A DNA stretch of 41,070 bases from Candidatus Heritagella gallinarum. GTDB taxonomy: Bacteria; Bacillota; Clostridia; Oscillospirales; Acutalibacteraceae. The translations under genes were made by a program, and so were the position numbers. The DNA is taken from the NCBI GenBank assembly GCA_904394685.1, contig CAJFNK010000046.1, positions 1 to 41,070 on the forward strand, given 5' to 3'. The notes beneath the pieces are model-generated. The model was not told where the DNA came from and did no database searches. It saw only the letters and a list, made by a program, of their open reading frames with translations. Position 1 is the stretch's first letter. Each line of letters opens with the position of its first letter. Below are positions 1 through 9,466 of this stretch, piece by piece.

Positions 1-30
1 CAAAGGAAAGGCTCCCCGAAAACACGTTCC

Positions 31-2472
31 TTATTCGGGACGATATTCCTCCATCATATAGGCTTCCAGAATATCCCCTTCCTTGATATCGGAGAAACGC
101 TCCAGGCAGATACCGCAGTCATAGCCGTCGGCAACTTCCTTCACGTCATCCTTAAAGCGGCGCAGGGACGCTACCTTATCGTCGGCAATGATGATACCAT
201 CACGCACCACACGAACCTGAGCGCTGCGGGTGATCTTGCCGCTGATCACATGGCCGCCGATGACCATGCCCACATTGGAAATCTTATACGTCTCACGGCA
301 CTCTGCCTTGCCCAGTGCAACCTCACGGAACTTGGGTGCCAGCATGCCCTTCATGGCAGACTCGATCTCCTCGATGCAGTCGTAGATCACACGATACAGG
401 CGCATATCCACGCCGTCACGCTTGGCGTTTTCTTCTGCCACAGGGTCGGGACGCACGTTAAAGCCAACAATAATGGCGTTAGAGGCGTTGGCCAGCATCA
501 CGTCGTTCTCGTTTACCGCACCCACAGCGCCATGGATGACATGCACCCGTACTTCTTCGTTGGTCAGCTTTTCGAGAGACTGACGGACAGCTTCCACAGA
601 GCCTTGTACGTCTGCCTTGACAATGACTTTCAGCTCTTTCATTTCGCCCTGCTGCATCTGGTCAAACAGGTTATCCAGTGTGACCTTGGTCTGGGCGTTG
701 AACTGTTCTTCCTTCTGCTCGGTGATACGCTGTTCCACCAGCTCACGAGCCAGACGTTCATCCGAAACGGCGTTCAGGATATCGCCGCCGGTGGGAACAT
801 CGTTCAGGCCGGTGATCTCCACAGGGACAGACGGGCCTGCTTCGGTTACCTTGCGACCCTTATCATCGGTCATCGCACGCACACGTCCCACCGTGGTGCC
901 GGCAACGATCACATCGCCGGTGTGCAGGGTGCCGTTCTGCACCAGAACGGTTGCGATGGGGCCACGGCCCTTATCCAGACGAGCCTCTACCACGGTGCCC
1001 TTGGCGGCACGGTCGGGGTTGGCCTTGAGTTCCTTCATATCGGCCACCAGCAGGATCATCTCCAGCAGGTCGTCAATGCCCTCTTTCTTCTTGGCAGAAA
1101 CCGGGATACAGGGAGTGTCGCCGCCCCACTCCTCGGGAACCAGCTCATACTCGGTGAGCTGCTGCTTCACCTGATCGGGGTTGGCAGCGGGTTTATCCAT
1201 CTTGTTGATGGCTACAATAATCGAAACGCCTGCGGCCTTGGCGTGGTTGATAGCCTCTACGGTCTGGGGCATGATGCCGTCGTCGGCAGCCACCACCAGC
1301 ACAGCGATATCCGTTACCTGTGCGCCACGGGCACGCATAGTGGTAAAAGCAGCATGGCCGGGGGTGTCCAGGAAGGTAATGTCCCGTCCATCGATCTTTA
1401 CCCGGTAAGCGCCGATATGCTGGGTAATACCGCCGGCCTCGCTTGCGGTTACGTTGGCGTGACGGATGGCGTCCAGCAGACTGGTTTTGCCGTGGTCAAC
1501 GTGACCCATTACCACCACAACGGGGGCACGGGGCACCAGATTGGTATCGTCGTCCTCGCTGTCGTCAATAATGCGCTCCTCGATGGTGACCACCACTTCT
1601 TTTTCAACCTTGGCGTGGAATTCCATCGCCACCAGGCTGGCGGTATCAAAGTCGATCACATCGTTAACGGTTGCCATGGTGCCCATCATCATCAGCTTTT
1701 TGATGACTTCGGCAGCGGTGGCCTTTAGGCGCAGCGCCAGCTCGCTCACGGTGATCTCATCGGGGATCTGCACGGTAATCGGCTTTGCCTTGCGCTCCAG
1801 CGCAATCCGGCGCAGACGCTCGGCCTCGGTCTCCTTGCGGGAGGTGCGGGGCTTGCCACGGCGCTGGCTTTTCTGGGTGATCTTCTGCTTCTGCACGGTG
1901 TTGTCGGTACGCACCTTTTCAGAAGCCAGACGGTCATATTTCTCATTATAGCGCTCGATGTCCACGTTAGAAGCACGGGTATCCACCAGACGGCCGGTGG
2001 GCTTTTGCACGGTGTTGGATTCCTGCATCACCGGCTGCGGCTGACGGGCAGGCTGCTTCTCTGCCTTTTCGGGCTGCTTGGCCTGCTGGGGCTTGGGCTG
2101 TTTGGCAGCGTTGTTGCCCTGTGCCGGACGGTTCTCCTGCTTTTTGGCAGCGGGAGCATTATTGTTTTTCGCCGTCTTTTTCCCGTTATTCTGAGCAGCC
2201 GCTTTTTTGGGCTCCTCTTTCTTTTCTTTTGCCTCGGCTTTTTTCTCAGGCTGAGCCTCTTCTTCGGGCTGGTTATCGGCAAAATAAGCATCCAGATTCT
2301 CCAGCTTGCGGGACTGGGTAAAGCTCTCCAGCACCAGATCCAGCTCCTCCTCGGTGAGGGCAGTCATGTGCTTTTTGGTTTCGTCGCAATATTTTTGAAG
2401 TAAATCAATTACAAATTTATTCGGTACGTTCAGGTCTTTGGCAACCTCGTGTACCCGGTATTTCATCATCAT
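31..2472 (-). CDS. infB: Translation initiation factor IF-2
   Basis: IF-2 is the GTPase that places initiator fMet-tRNA on the 30S subunit and promotes 50S joining in the cytoplasm. The protein is 813 residues, normal for a Firmicutes IF-2. Residues 1-50 form the IF2-N module. About 65-215 is a Lys/Gln/Ala/Pro-rich linker, followed by a second IF2-N module. The G domain starts near 320 with G1 [10 protein letters not shown]3 DTPGH, G4 NKMD and G5 SAKKK, and is followed by domains II-IV. The start is three consecutive ATG codons overlapping the TGA of the gene before it, with AAAGGTAGGG upstream; the third ATG is equally possible. It is the last gene of the rimP-nusA operon in this window. rbfA usually follows, but that would lie outside the window. 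Confidence 0.98.
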   Translation of the reverse strand: MMMKYRVHEVAKDLNVPNKFVIDLLQKYCDETKKHMTALTEEELDLVLESFTQSRKLENLDAYFADNQPEEEAQPEKKAEAKEKKEEPKKAAAQNNGKKTAKNNNAPAAKKQENRPAQGNNAAKQPKPQQAKQPEKAEKQPARQPQPVMQESNTVQKPTGRLVDTRASNVDIERYNEKYDRLASEKVRTDNTVQKQKITQKSQRRGKPRTSRKETEAERLRRIALERKAKPITVQIPDEITVSELALRLKATAAEVIKKLMMMGTMATVNDVIDFDTASLVAMEFHAKVEKEVVVTIEERIIDDSEDDDTNLVPRAPVVVVMGHVDHGKTSLLDAIRHANVTASEAGGITQHIGAYRVKIDGRDITFLDTPGHAAFTTMRARGAQVTDIAVLVVAADDGIMPQTVEAINHAKAAGVSIIVAINKMDKPAANPDQVKQQLTEYELVPEEWGGDTPCIPVSAKKKEGIDDLLEMILLVADMKELKANPDRAAKGTVVEARLDKGRGPIATVLVQNGTLHTGDVIVAGTTVGRVRAMTDDKGRKVTEAGPSVPVEITGLNDVPTGGDILNAVSDERLARELVEQRITEQKEEQFNAQTKVTLDNLFDQMQQGEMKELKVIVKADVQGSVEAVRQSLEKLTNEEVRVHVIHGAVGAVNENDVMLANASNAIIVGFNVRPDPVAEENAKRDGVDMRLYRVIYDCIEEIESAMKGMLAPKFREVALGKAECRETYKISNVGMVIGGHVISGKITRSAQVRVVRDGIIIADDKVASLRRFKDDVKEVADGYDCGICLERFSDIKEGDILEAYMMEEYRPE

Positions 2473-2813
2473 ATCGTTTCCCTACCTTTCTCTGCGTTGC
2501 CGGCGCTGCTTTCTTCCACAAGGGTTTTGATCTTTTTGGCAAAGCCCTCGTCCAGAACGGCCACGATACCGGCCCGTTTTCCGATTGCCTGGCTAACGCT
2601 CTCTATGGTCTCATGGATGGAAAGGACGGGCACCCCTGCCCTTTCTGCGGAAAACCGTACTCCCGCAGCGGTTTTGGCAGAGATATCTTCTGCCACCAGA
2701 ACCAGGTGTGCTTTCCCCTTTCCGAGGGATTCCTCCACTGCGTCCCGGCCCCAGGAAATTCTTCCTGCTCGCCGTGCAATGCCCAGGAGAGAGAGCAGCC
2801 GATTTATGTTCAC
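2469..2813 (-). CDS. ylxQ: L7Ae-family RNA-binding protein YlxQ
   Basis: A 114-residue protein of the L7Ae/L30e/S12e fold, which binds kink-turn RNA. YlxQ is found between ylxR and infB in most Firmicutes and is thought to be ribosome-associated, though its precise job is unsettled. The family core is visible as [14 protein letters not shown], then a VLVAEDIS strand-turn and a C-terminal [17 protein letters not shown] segment. The start is GTG, and its GTGA overlaps the stop of ylxR, which indicates translational coupling. The stop overlaps the infB start. Confidence 0.93.
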   Translation of the reverse strand: MNINRLLSLLGIARRAGRISWGRDAVEESLGKGKAHLVLVAEDISAKTAAGVRFSAERAGVPVLSIHETIESVSQAIGKRAGIVAVLDEGFAKKIKTLVEESSAGNAEKGRETI

Positions 2814-3112
2814 GGTTGAATCTCCTCCTCCATCCGATCATAGACCTCATCCGGGATCTTGCAGGAAAACGCCCGCTCAAACCGCCGGGCCTTCCTCGCC
2901 GCCTTGAGGCATTCCACGCTCTTACAGACATAAGCGCCTCTTCCCGGCTTGCGTCCGCTGAGATCCAGAGAAACCTCTCCGGTCTGTATCACATTGCCGT
3001 TTTCGTCTTTCACGTCCGGCCCTTTGACAACCCGAACCAGTTCCCGTTTGGGCTTCATTTCTCCGCATCCTGTACACATCCGCATGGGAATGCGCTTCTG
3101 CCTCATAAGCAT
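2810..3112 (-). CDS. ylxR: YlxR family RNA-binding / regulatory protein (DUF448)
   Basis: A 100-residue basic protein with the DUF448 signature: RMCTGCGEMKPKRELVRVV near the N-terminus and a GRKPGRGAYVC segment in the middle. Family members bind RNA, and in Bacillus YlxR has been linked to glucose-responsive gene regulation. It is encoded between nusA and ylxQ as usual. AAAGGAGG precedes the ATG at 3112. An internal ATG at residue 3 could also be used. About 66 bases separate it from nusA, and these hold a small hairpin. Confidence 0.93.
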   Translation of the reverse strand: MLMRQKRIPMRMCTGCGEMKPKRELVRVVKGPDVKDENGNVIQTGEVSLDLSGRKPGRGAYVCKSVECLKAARKARRFERAFSCKIPDEVYDRMEEEIQP

Positions 3113-3147
3113 CCTCCTTTTTCGGCTACAATACTATATGATTCATA

Positions 3148-3164
3148 CCGGCAGAAAAAGCCGG
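3148..3164 (-). other. Small intercistronic hairpin between nusA and ylxR
   Basis: CCGGC at 3148-3152 pairs with GCCGG at 3160-3164 across a seven-base loop. On the minus strand it lies just after the nusA stop. The U-rich tract that would make it a terminator lies on the upstream side, so it is more likely an RNA-processing or stability element, or nothing. The stem is only 5 bp. Confidence 0.25.
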
Positions 3165-3178
3165 CGTGGATCTCTTTT

Positions 3179-4240
3179 TTATTTTTCGGGTTCTTCCTCG
3201 CCATAGAAGCCGCTCTCCGGCTTGATGTCGATCTTCCAGCCGGTCAGGCGGGCGGCCAGACGGGCGTTCTGACCCTTGTTGCCAATAGCCAGAGAAAGCT
3301 GGCTGTCCGGAACGGTAACACGACAGGAATGGGAACCATCTTCGGCAATCTCCACCGAGAGGACCTCGGCCGGAGAAAGCGCCGATGCAATAAACTTGGC
3401 GGGGTCATCGCTGTATTCCACGATATCGATCTTCTCGCCGCCCAGCTCGTTGACAATGCTGCTCACACGAGCGCCACGGGTACCGATGCAGGCGCCCACA
3501 GCGTCTACGTCGGGGTTATGGCTGAGCACTGCCAGCTTGGTGCGGGAACCAGCCTCACGGGAAACCGCCTTGATCTCCACCGTGCCGTCATAGATTTCGG
3601 GCACCTCGGTTTCAAACAGGCGCTTTACCAGGTCGGGATGGGTGCGGGAAATGATAGCACGGGGGCCTCTTTCGGTTTCCTTGACATCCACCACATACAC
3701 CTTGACGAAATCCCCTTCTTTCAGGTTTTCGTCGCCTACCTGCTCGTTATGCGGCAGCACAGCCTCTGCTTTGCCGATACGCAGGGTAGCGGCGCCGGTA
3801 CGGGGATCGATACGCTCTACCAGTGCGCTCACCAGCTCCTGATGCTTGCTCTGGAATTCCTGCATCATCTGTCCACGCTCGCCGTCACGGATGCCCTGAC
3901 GGATGATGTTCCGGGCGGTCTGGGCAGCGATTCGGCCAAACTGTTTGGTATCCAGCCGCATGCCCACTGCGCCGCCGATCTCGATGGTGGGAGAGATCTT
4001 GCGGGCTCTTTCCAGAGAAACCTCTGTGCCGGGGTCCATGACTTCTTCCACTACGGTTTTCTTGAGGAACACTTCAAACTTGCCGGTAGCGTCGTCCATA
4101 TTGATGATAACGTCTTCGTTGCCATAGCTGTTTTTGCAGGCAGTGATGATGGCCTTGCGGATCTTATCCAGCATAAAGTCCACCGGGATTCCTCTTTCTT
4201 TTTCCAGCAGGTGCAATGCCTCAAATACTTCGTTGGTCAT
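3179..4240 (-). CDS. nusA: Transcription termination/antitermination factor NusA
   Basis: NusA binds RNA polymerase and nascent RNA, and controls pausing, intrinsic termination and antitermination. The 353-residue protein has the N-terminal polymerase-binding domain (about 1-125), an S1 domain (about 135-200, near GDFVKVYVVDV) and two KH domains, with KH1 marked by DAVGACIGTRGARV and KH2 by LAIGNKGQNARLAARL. It lacks the C-terminal acidic repeats of proteobacterial NusA, as is normal in Firmicutes. An ATG at 4249 abuts the GGAGG site directly, so I prefer the ATG at 4240, nine bases from GGAGG and just after the rimP stop. Confidence 0.97.
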   Translation of the reverse strand: MTNEVFEALHLLEKERGIPVDFMLDKIRKAIITACKNSYGNEDVIINMDDATGKFEVFLKKTVVEEVMDPGTEVSLERARKISPTIEIGGAVGMRLDTKQFGRIAAQTARNIIRQGIRDGERGQMMQEFQSKHQELVSALVERIDPRTGAATLRIGKAEAVLPHNEQVGDENLKEGDFVKVYVVDVKETERGPRAIISRTHPDLVKRLFETEVPEIYDGTVEIKAVSREAGSRTKLAVLSHNPDVDAVGACIGTRGARVSSIVNELGGEKIDIVEYSDDPAKFIASALSPAEVLSVEIAEDGSHSCRVTVPDSQLSLAIGNKGQNARLAARLTGWKIDIKPESGFYGEEEPEK

Positions 4241-4241
4241 A

Positions 4242-4766
4242 TCACTCATCCTCCAAAAAATCGTCCTCCATCACTCGCACAGACACCCGGTCTTTTGCGG
4301 CAATGGCAGTGGTTTCTGTTTCTTCTTCTCCCGTTTGCAGCGTGACGGTTCCGTCCTCTGCATAGGCACGCAGGATGCCTCCCACCTCACGGCTGCCATC
4401 CTCCAGGGGACGGATCAGCTTTACGATGACAAAGCAATCCAAAAATGCTTCATAGTGTTCGGGTCTTGTCAGTTCCCGGTTAATGCCGGGAGAGCTGACC
4501 TCCAGGCAGTAGCTCTGGTCGATGGGGTCCAGCTCATCCAGCGGGCCGTTGATTGCCCGGCTCATAGCTTCGCAATCTTCAATTCCCACTCCCTCCGGCT
4601 TATCGATAAAAATCCGCAGATACCACAGGGCGCCTTCTTTAACAAACCGGATATCCCAGATCATCAGCCCCAGGCTTTCGGCAATGGGCTGCGCCAGCTT
4701 CCACACAGCAGCAGCCGTGTTTCCTGGTCTTCCTTTTTTCGGCTTTTTGCTTCCTGCCAATTTCAT
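4242..4766 (-). CDS. rimP: Ribosome maturation factor RimP
   Basis: RimP assists late 30S subunit assembly. The protein is 174 residues. It shows the family pattern: an N-terminal alpha/beta domain with LGLMIWDIRFVKEG and LRIFIDKPEGVGIEDCEAMSRAI, the motif YCLEVSSPGINREL, and a C-terminal SH3-like barrel. GAGGTGA overlaps the start ATG. It is the first gene of the nusA-infB operon. The promoter and the leader hairpin lie immediately upstream. Confidence 0.96.
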   Translation of the reverse strand: MKLAGSKKPKKGRPGNTAAAVWKLAQPIAESLGLMIWDIRFVKEGALWYLRIFIDKPEGVGIEDCEAMSRAINGPLDELDPIDQSYCLEVSSPGINRELTRPEHYEAFLDCFVIVKLIRPLEDGSREVGGILRAYAEDGTVTLQTGEEETETTAIAAKDRVSVRVMEDDFLEDE

Positions 4767-4784
4767 TCACCTCATAATACAAAC

Positions 4785-4810
4785 AAAAGAGCGGGTCGCC
4801 CCACTCTTTT
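4785..4810 (-). terminator. Leader hairpin with U tract upstream of rimP (possible attenuator)
   Basis: On the minus strand AAAAGAGUGGG pairs over 11 bp (one U-G) with CCCGCUCUUUU around a GCGA tetraloop, followed by UGUUUGU. It sits between the sigma-A promoter at 4834-4862 and the rimP start at 4766, so any transcript from that promoter must pass it. It could be a leader attenuator. It would also terminate read-through from spoVT and act in the opposite direction. Confidence 0.7.
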
Positions 4811-4833
4811 ATCCTCATCCTATACTTTTCATT

Positions 4834-4862
4834 ATTTTATCACAAAGGAACCTCGATTGCAA
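4834..4862 (-). promoter_or_regulatory. Sigma-A promoter of the rimP-nusA-infB operon
   Basis: On the minus strand TTGCAA (4857-4862) and TAAAAT (4834-4839) are separated by 17 bp, a good vegetative promoter. Transcription would start near 4827, about 60 bases before rimP. Confidence 0.7.
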
Positions 4863-4920
4863 GAGTGCAAACCGCCGAAAAACCGCTGTATTGCCACAAA
4901 AAAGCCAGCTTTTCTCACGG

Positions 4921-5466
4921 TTATCCCTCTTCCATCTGGCTTCCAAGGAAAGCGGCGGTCGCCTGGGTGAGTTTGATGCGGGCTTCTCCCGGCTCTGTTT
5001 GAACCCCCTCTTTTTCCAGCAGCACTACTGCCCCCAAAACATCCCCGCAGGAAATTACCGGATACATCACACTGGCAGTGCGGGGAACGCCCTCTAACGG
5101 TGTTAAAGAACGCCCTCCCGGGCTCCAGATAAAGTTTCTGCGTCCCTGAACCAGTTGCTCCATTTCGGCTGAAACACGGCGCTCCAGCACTTCCCGCTTT
5201 GACATTCCCGAAGCTGCCACAACATGGTCGCCGTCACAGATAACTGCCGGAGAGCCGGCAGTCTGCGCCAGCACCTCTACGCACTTTGCAGCTAACACCG
5301 AAAGCTCCCCCACCGGAGAATATTTGCGGAAAATAACGCCCCCCTGAGCGTCTGTATAAATTTCAAGCGGGTCGCCCTCCCGAATCCGAAGGGTACGGCG
5401 GATTTCTTTGGGAATCACTACCCGCCCAAGATCATCGATACGTCTGACAATTCCAGTTGCTTTCAT
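4921..5466 (-). CDS. spoVT: Stage V sporulation transcriptional regulator SpoVT
   Basis: SpoVT is an AbrB-type DNA-binding protein that tunes sigma-G-dependent genes in the forespore. The 181-residue length matches the family. Residues 1-50 form the swapped-hairpin AbrB domain (ATGIVRRIDDLGRVVIPKEI, then GDPLEIYT), and residues 55-180 form the GAF-like domain. GGAGG is placed correctly before the ATG. It stands alone between the sugar region and the rimP operon, with its own sigma-G-like promoter. Its presence implies the host sporulates or descends from a sporeformer. Confidence 0.95.
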   Translation of the reverse strand: MKATGIVRRIDDLGRVVIPKEIRRTLRIREGDPLEIYTDAQGGVIFRKYSPVGELSVLAAKCVEVLAQTAGSPAVICDGDHVVAASGMSKREVLERRVSAEMEQLVQGRRNFIWSPGGRSLTPLEGVPRTASVMYPVISCGDVLGAVVLLEKEGVQTEPGEARIKLTQATAAFLGSQMEEG

Positions 5467-5504
5467 ATTTTATTCCTCCGTTTATTTTGCAAGATCTTCT
5501 CTGG

Positions 5505-5533
5505 TAGTATCTGCAAAAGAAGGAAAGATATTC
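5505..5533 (-). promoter_or_regulatory. Candidate sigma-G promoter of spoVT
   Basis: On the minus strand GAATA (5529-5533) lies 17 bp from GATACTA (5505-5511). This resembles the sigma-G consensus GHATR-17/18-CATNHTA with one mismatch at the first base of the -10 element. The 5' leader would be about 32 bases. It fits the known forespore expression of spoVT in bacilli. Confidence 0.5.
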
Positions 5534-5677
5534 ATTGGATATCCTGCTCATGTTTTACGTTGTACGGATTCCACTTTTAGTATCCAACAATTTAACGGCA
5601 TATACCCAATACATTTAGCAAAATATAAAAGTGACAGCTCGTATCTATATCCACAGCACCGCAGCGACGCCTGCTTT

Positions 5678-6739
5678 TTATGGCACAATTTGTCGAATAG
5701 TTTCCTTGGTAATTTTATGATAAGGGAGCCAGACATAATGTTCGTCCTGTATGGTGATGGTTTCTGGAACCTCCTGTCCGGTTGCCAGCGCCAGCGAAAG
5801 CTGCAACAATATTTCCGGCATATCCGGGGCATTTTGAACCGTTCCCAAAAGGGAACCTTCTTCCAGCGCTTCCAGCGCCGGAGCTGTCGCATCCACACCT
5901 ACCACCATAGGCAATGGATCGATGCCCATTTCTTTCATTGCGTCAATTGCCCCCAGCGCCATGTCGTCATTATTGGCAATGACCGCTTCAATTGAGCTTC
6001 CAAACTCCTGACACCACTGTTTCATTTTGGAAACCGCCTGCGCCCGGCTCCAGTTTGCGGTGTCACTCGCCAACTTTTCCAGCGCCACCCCGTTTTCGAT
6101 CAGCGGTTTGGTGGCATATTCTGTCCGCAAAAGGGCGTCCTGATGCCCCGGTTCTCCTTCGAGCATGACATACTGCATGATTCCATCGCCGTTGCGGTCT
6201 ACCTGTTCCCGCTCCTGATTCCACTTCTGCAAAAGGATTTCGCCCTGATAGATGCCGGACTGCTCTCCTTTTGGGCCAACATAGTAGATTTTATCCCATC
6301 GCTGCAAATCCTCCTGCACGGGCTGCCGGTTAAAGAAAATCACCGGAATCCCAGCGGACACCGCCTTATCGATCAATACCGCCGCTGCAGTACGGTCTAC
6401 AATATTCACGCACAGCACATCACACCCACTGTCGAGGAACCGGTCGATCTGTTCCAGCTGAATGGTCTGGTTTCTCTGTCCATCCGCCAGATTCAGGTTG
6501 ATTTTTCCGCCATTCTGGTCCTCATACTCTCTGGCCAGCTGCTCCATTTGCTGCGTAACCGCCGAGATAAAAGTATCGTCCTGTGAATAAAGCGCTACGC
6601 CAATTCTCACTGTTTCGGATGTTCCGGAACTGCTGCCGGAACATCCGCCACACAACAGCAAAATCGCAAGTAAAGCCGCTATGATCTGCGCTCCCTTAGG
6701 AAATAATCGGGAAAAGCAGCTTTTGATTTTCCGGCTCAT
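5678..6739 (-). CDS. MglB-like sugar-binding lipoprotein (second copy)
   Basis: A 353-residue periplasmic-binding-protein-fold lipoprotein. A signal peptide (about 20-40) ends in the lipobox LLCGGC. The mature part aligns with galactose/glucose-binding MglB, including a calcium-binding loop DRNGDGIMQ followed by YVMLEGEPGHQDA, and the segments CVNIVDRTAAAVLIDKA, VIFFNRQP and VIANNDDMALGAIDAMKE. It is last in the regulator operon and overlaps the preceding sugar-binding gene by 44 bases, with its own AGGAGG. It may supply ligand to the MglAC permease or to the sensor kinase. It is clearly a paralogue of the MglB at 13970-15109. Confidence 0.85.
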   Translation of the reverse strand: MSRKIKSCFSRLFPKGAQIIAALLAILLLCGGCSGSSSGTSETVRIGVALYSQDDTFISAVTQQMEQLAREYEDQNGGKINLNLADGQRNQTIQLEQIDRFLDSGCDVLCVNIVDRTAAAVLIDKAVSAGIPVIFFNRQPVQEDLQRWDKIYYVGPKGEQSGIYQGEILLQKWNQEREQVDRNGDGIMQYVMLEGEPGHQDALLRTEYATKPLIENGVALEKLASDTANWSRAQAVSKMKQWCQEFGSSIEAVIANNDDMALGAIDAMKEMGIDPLPMVVGVDATAPALEALEEGSLLGTVQNAPDMPEILLQLSLALATGQEVPETITIQDEHYVWLPYHKITKETIRQIVP

Positions 6740-7634
6740 AGATTTCGTCCTCCTTGATAATGGAAGTCCGCAAAGTACCTTCGGTGCGGCTTGTGCTTCT
6801 CCCAGCCGAGGCTACTGCATATTCCACCGCCATATATCCGGCGGCATATTCGCTCCAGACAGCCACCGCCGAAAGAACGCCGGTTTCCAGCCCTGTGGTG
6901 ATCTCTCCAACAGAACCGACCCCATATAGTTGCGGATGCGACTGAGAATCCGCATATCCTTCTGCAAGTAAAAGGGTAGCCTTACTGTCTAACGCCACAA
7001 TCTGTCCAGCCTTTTGCTGATTTGCTGTTTCCTCTATTTGTGTAAAAGTATCCCCATAATAAAGAATGGTTTGGATACCAGCTTTTTTCAGTGCTTGTTG
7101 AGCAGCCTCTACCCGTTGTGTTACCCCACTGCTTTTGGGATAACAGCTCACCAGCAGCACCGGCTGTTTGGCACCTTCCTGTACCACCAGCCCGGCCAGC
7201 TGTGTCCCTATCTGGGGATGATCGGGCGCAACGGTTTCCCGACTTCCCGCAAGAGGGGATTCCAGAGAAATTATCGGGATTTCGCCAAAATCAATTTTCT
7301 GTTCCAGCTGCTCACTGTCCCTAGGGAGCACGATCATCGCATCTGTTCCACGTTCTGCTTCTCGCTGGATGAGTTCTTCCTGTTCTGACGAAGTCCCAGA
7401 AGTGGGAGAAAGGAAGCGCAGTTCGGCTCCAAGGTCGCTGGCCGCCTGCTCCATCCCCATCCGAAGCCCCGACCAGAGGCGGCTGTCCACGTCACGCATG
7501 ACAGCCGAAATTTCCAGCGGTTCCCTGCGCTTGACATGAACGTTGAGGTTGGGAAAAATCAGGGTAAAAAGGACGGCGGCGCCCAGGATTCCCAACACGC
7601 AAAGCTGGATAATATTATTTTTTCTCCGCTTCAC
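6696..7634 (-). CDS. Membrane-anchored sugar-binding protein, probable co-sensor
   Basis: A 312-residue protein of the RbsB/MglB periplasmic-binding fold. Instead of a lipobox it has one N-terminal membrane helix (about 10-30) after KRRKNN, so it is probably tethered outside the membrane. Start is GTG in a GTGA overlap with the stop of the sensor kinase, with GGAGG upstream. Tight coupling to a YesM-type kinase suggests it presents a sugar to the kinase's extracellular domain, as known for some SBP-assisted two-component systems in Firmicutes. Ligand unknown. Confidence 0.75.
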   Translation of the reverse strand: MKRRKNNIIQLCVLGILGAAVLFTLIFPNLNVHVKRREPLEISAVMRDVDSRLWSGLRMGMEQAASDLGAELRFLSPTSGTSSEQEELIQREAERGTDAMIVLPRDSEQLEQKIDFGEIPIISLESPLAGSRETVAPDHPQIGTQLAGLVVQEGAKQPVLLVSCYPKSSGVTQRVEAAQQALKKAGIQTILYYGDTFTQIEETANQQKAGQIVALDSKATLLLAEGYADSQSHPQLYGVGSVGEITTGLETGVLSAVAVWSEYAAGYMAVEYAVASAGRSTSRTEGTLRTSIIKEDEIYEPENQKLLFPIIS

Positions 7635-9448
7635 TGGGATTCCTCCTTCCGGTAGGGTTTGATGGCCACTTCATCCAGTGCCGGAATCCGAATCCGCACC
7701 CGTGTCCCTTCATCCGGTTCGCTTTCAATGGTCAATCCATACTGTTTGCCAAAAGACAGCTGAATCCGCTGATGGACATTGATAACGCCGATGCCGGAGC
7801 CGCTTCCAGTAACGGCCGGCCTGCTCCGGCTCAGCAGCTGCTCTGCCACTTCTGGGCGCATCCCCAATCCATTGTCTTCCACGTCAATCCAAACCTCGGA
7901 GCCGTGACGATAGGCATGTACCCGGATTTTTCCATCATCCTCCGCTTCAGACATTCCATGATAAATCGCATTTTCAAGCAGCGGCTGTACAATCAGTTTC
8001 ACGGTATACAGCTGCTGCACATCCTCGTCAGCCGTAATTTCGCTGGTAAAACGGTTTTTAAACCGAATCTGCTGGATGGTCATATAATGGCGGGCATGTT
8101 CCAGTTCATCCCTGATAGGAATGAATCCGTTCCCACGGCTGAGAGAAATTCTGAAAAATCTGGCCAGCGATGTGACCATTTGAATGGCTTCTTCATACCG
8201 TCCCGATTCTGTCATCCAGATGACGGAGTCCAGCGTGTTATATAAAAAGTGCGGGTTGATCTGGCTCTGCAAAACATCCAGTTCAGACTTCCGCTTTTGG
8301 CGCTCCTGCTGGACAATATCGTCCATGAGGTGACGCATGGTTGATACCAGTGAATTAATGGTATGTCCCAGATGTTGGATTTCGTAGCATCCGCCTTCCT
8401 GGATTTCCACATTTTCCTGTCCGTTTTCCAGTTTTTTAATCGACTCCTCCAGCTCATAAATGGGGTCGGTGATATGGGCGGAAATCCGGAAGGTAAGAAA
8501 TGCCATCAAAAAGGCGGAAAACAGCAGCAGGGAAACCGCAAACAGCCCAAGCTGATTCATCCCCAATCCCAAAGGCTGTGCGGGAACCATCCCCACCAGC
8601 TTCCAGCCGGTATACCCCACGGTTTTCACCGTCATCTGGTATCGGCGTCCGTCAAATGTAATATCATGGCAGCCGTCGGAATAGGTTGCCGCCTGCTTGT
8701 GGTTTTCTTCCATCAGGCCGGCATAGATCAGCTGCTGCTGCGGATGATAGATCAGCTCCCCTGTATTGGAGGCCAGATATACATACCCACCGTTAAACAG
8801 CTCTACATTCCGGCAGATCTGCTCAATCCCACTGAAATTCATATCCACCAGCAAGACGCCGCTTTCTGTATCCCCGCCACGGGTAAGCTGCACCTGACGG
8901 CTGAAAGAAACCACCCAGGGATGCTGATGCTGCGGGTCATGAAACAGGTTCTGGACATGCGGCGAGGAAAAATGAAAATCCTCCACATTTTCAATTGCCT
9001 GTGTAAACCACTCCTGCTGGTCGGCATGTATGTCTTTTTTCACTTCGTTCAGGGGGACAGCTGAAACCAGCTCCCCTTCTCCGTCAAAAAGGGCAATCGA
9101 AACCAGTGCATCCCGGTTTTCCTCATACAACAGGCTCATCCAATCATCCGGGCTTTCATGATCCAGCTCGGTGTTTTTAATTACGCTATAATACAGCGTA
9201 TCCGATACCCGCATCATCCTGCGCAGATAGCTGTCGAGGTTCATATTGATCTGAGACAGAATTCTCTGGCTATTGTCCTCCATCAACGCTTCTGTGGTGG
9301 TTGAAAAACGCCAGAACAGGCTCATGCCCAAAAACAGCACTCCAGCAAGGGCAATCCCGGTAAACGCCAGCGAGATCACCATATGAATACTCATCTTGCG
9401 GTATTTTGCCGTCATACGCCCGGCAAGGGCACGAATCAGGTCTTTCAT
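7631..9448 (-). CDS. YesM-type sensor histidine kinase
   Basis: A 605-residue membrane kinase. One membrane helix near 20-42, an extracellular dCache/PDC-like sensor domain (about 45-300), and a second helix near 300-322 are followed by a HAMP-like segment. The His_kinase motif is QSQINPHFLYNTLDSVIW with its phospho-His. The ATPase domain has an N box at LIVQPLLENAIYHGM and G boxes at VEDNGLGM and GSGIGVINVHQRI. An ATG at 9448 with GAGGTG upstream is preferred over the GTG one codon earlier. It follows its response regulator and overlaps the anchored binding protein. The pair probably controls the adjacent mgl genes. Confidence 0.9.
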   Translation of the reverse strand: MKDLIRALAGRMTAKYRKMSIHMVISLAFTGIALAGVLFLGMSLFWRFSTTTEALMEDNSQRILSQINMNLDSYLRRMMRVSDTLYYSVIKNTELDHESPDDWMSLLYEENRDALVSIALFDGEGELVSAVPLNEVKKDIHADQQEWFTQAIENVEDFHFSSPHVQNLFHDPQHQHPWVVSFSRQVQLTRGGDTESGVLLVDMNFSGIEQICRNVELFNGGYVYLASNTGELIYHPQQQLIYAGLMEENHKQAATYSDGCHDITFDGRRYQMTVKTVGYTGWKLVGMVPAQPLGLGMNQLGLFAVSLLLFSAFLMAFLTFRISAHITDPIYELEESIKKLENGQENVEIQEGGCYEIQHLGHTINSLVSTMRHLMDDIVQQERQKRKSELDVLQSQINPHFLYNTLDSVIWMTESGRYEEAIQMVTSLARFFRISLSRGNGFIPIRDELEHARHYMTIQQIRFKNRFTSEITADEDVQQLYTVKLIVQPLLENAIYHGMSEAEDDGKIRVHAYRHGSEVWIDVEDNGLGMRPEVAEQLLSRSRPAVTGSGSGIGVINVHQRIQLSFGKQYGLTIESEPDEGTRVRIRIPALDEVAIKPYRKEESQ

Positions 9449-9466
9449 CACACACCTCAGCCCCGG

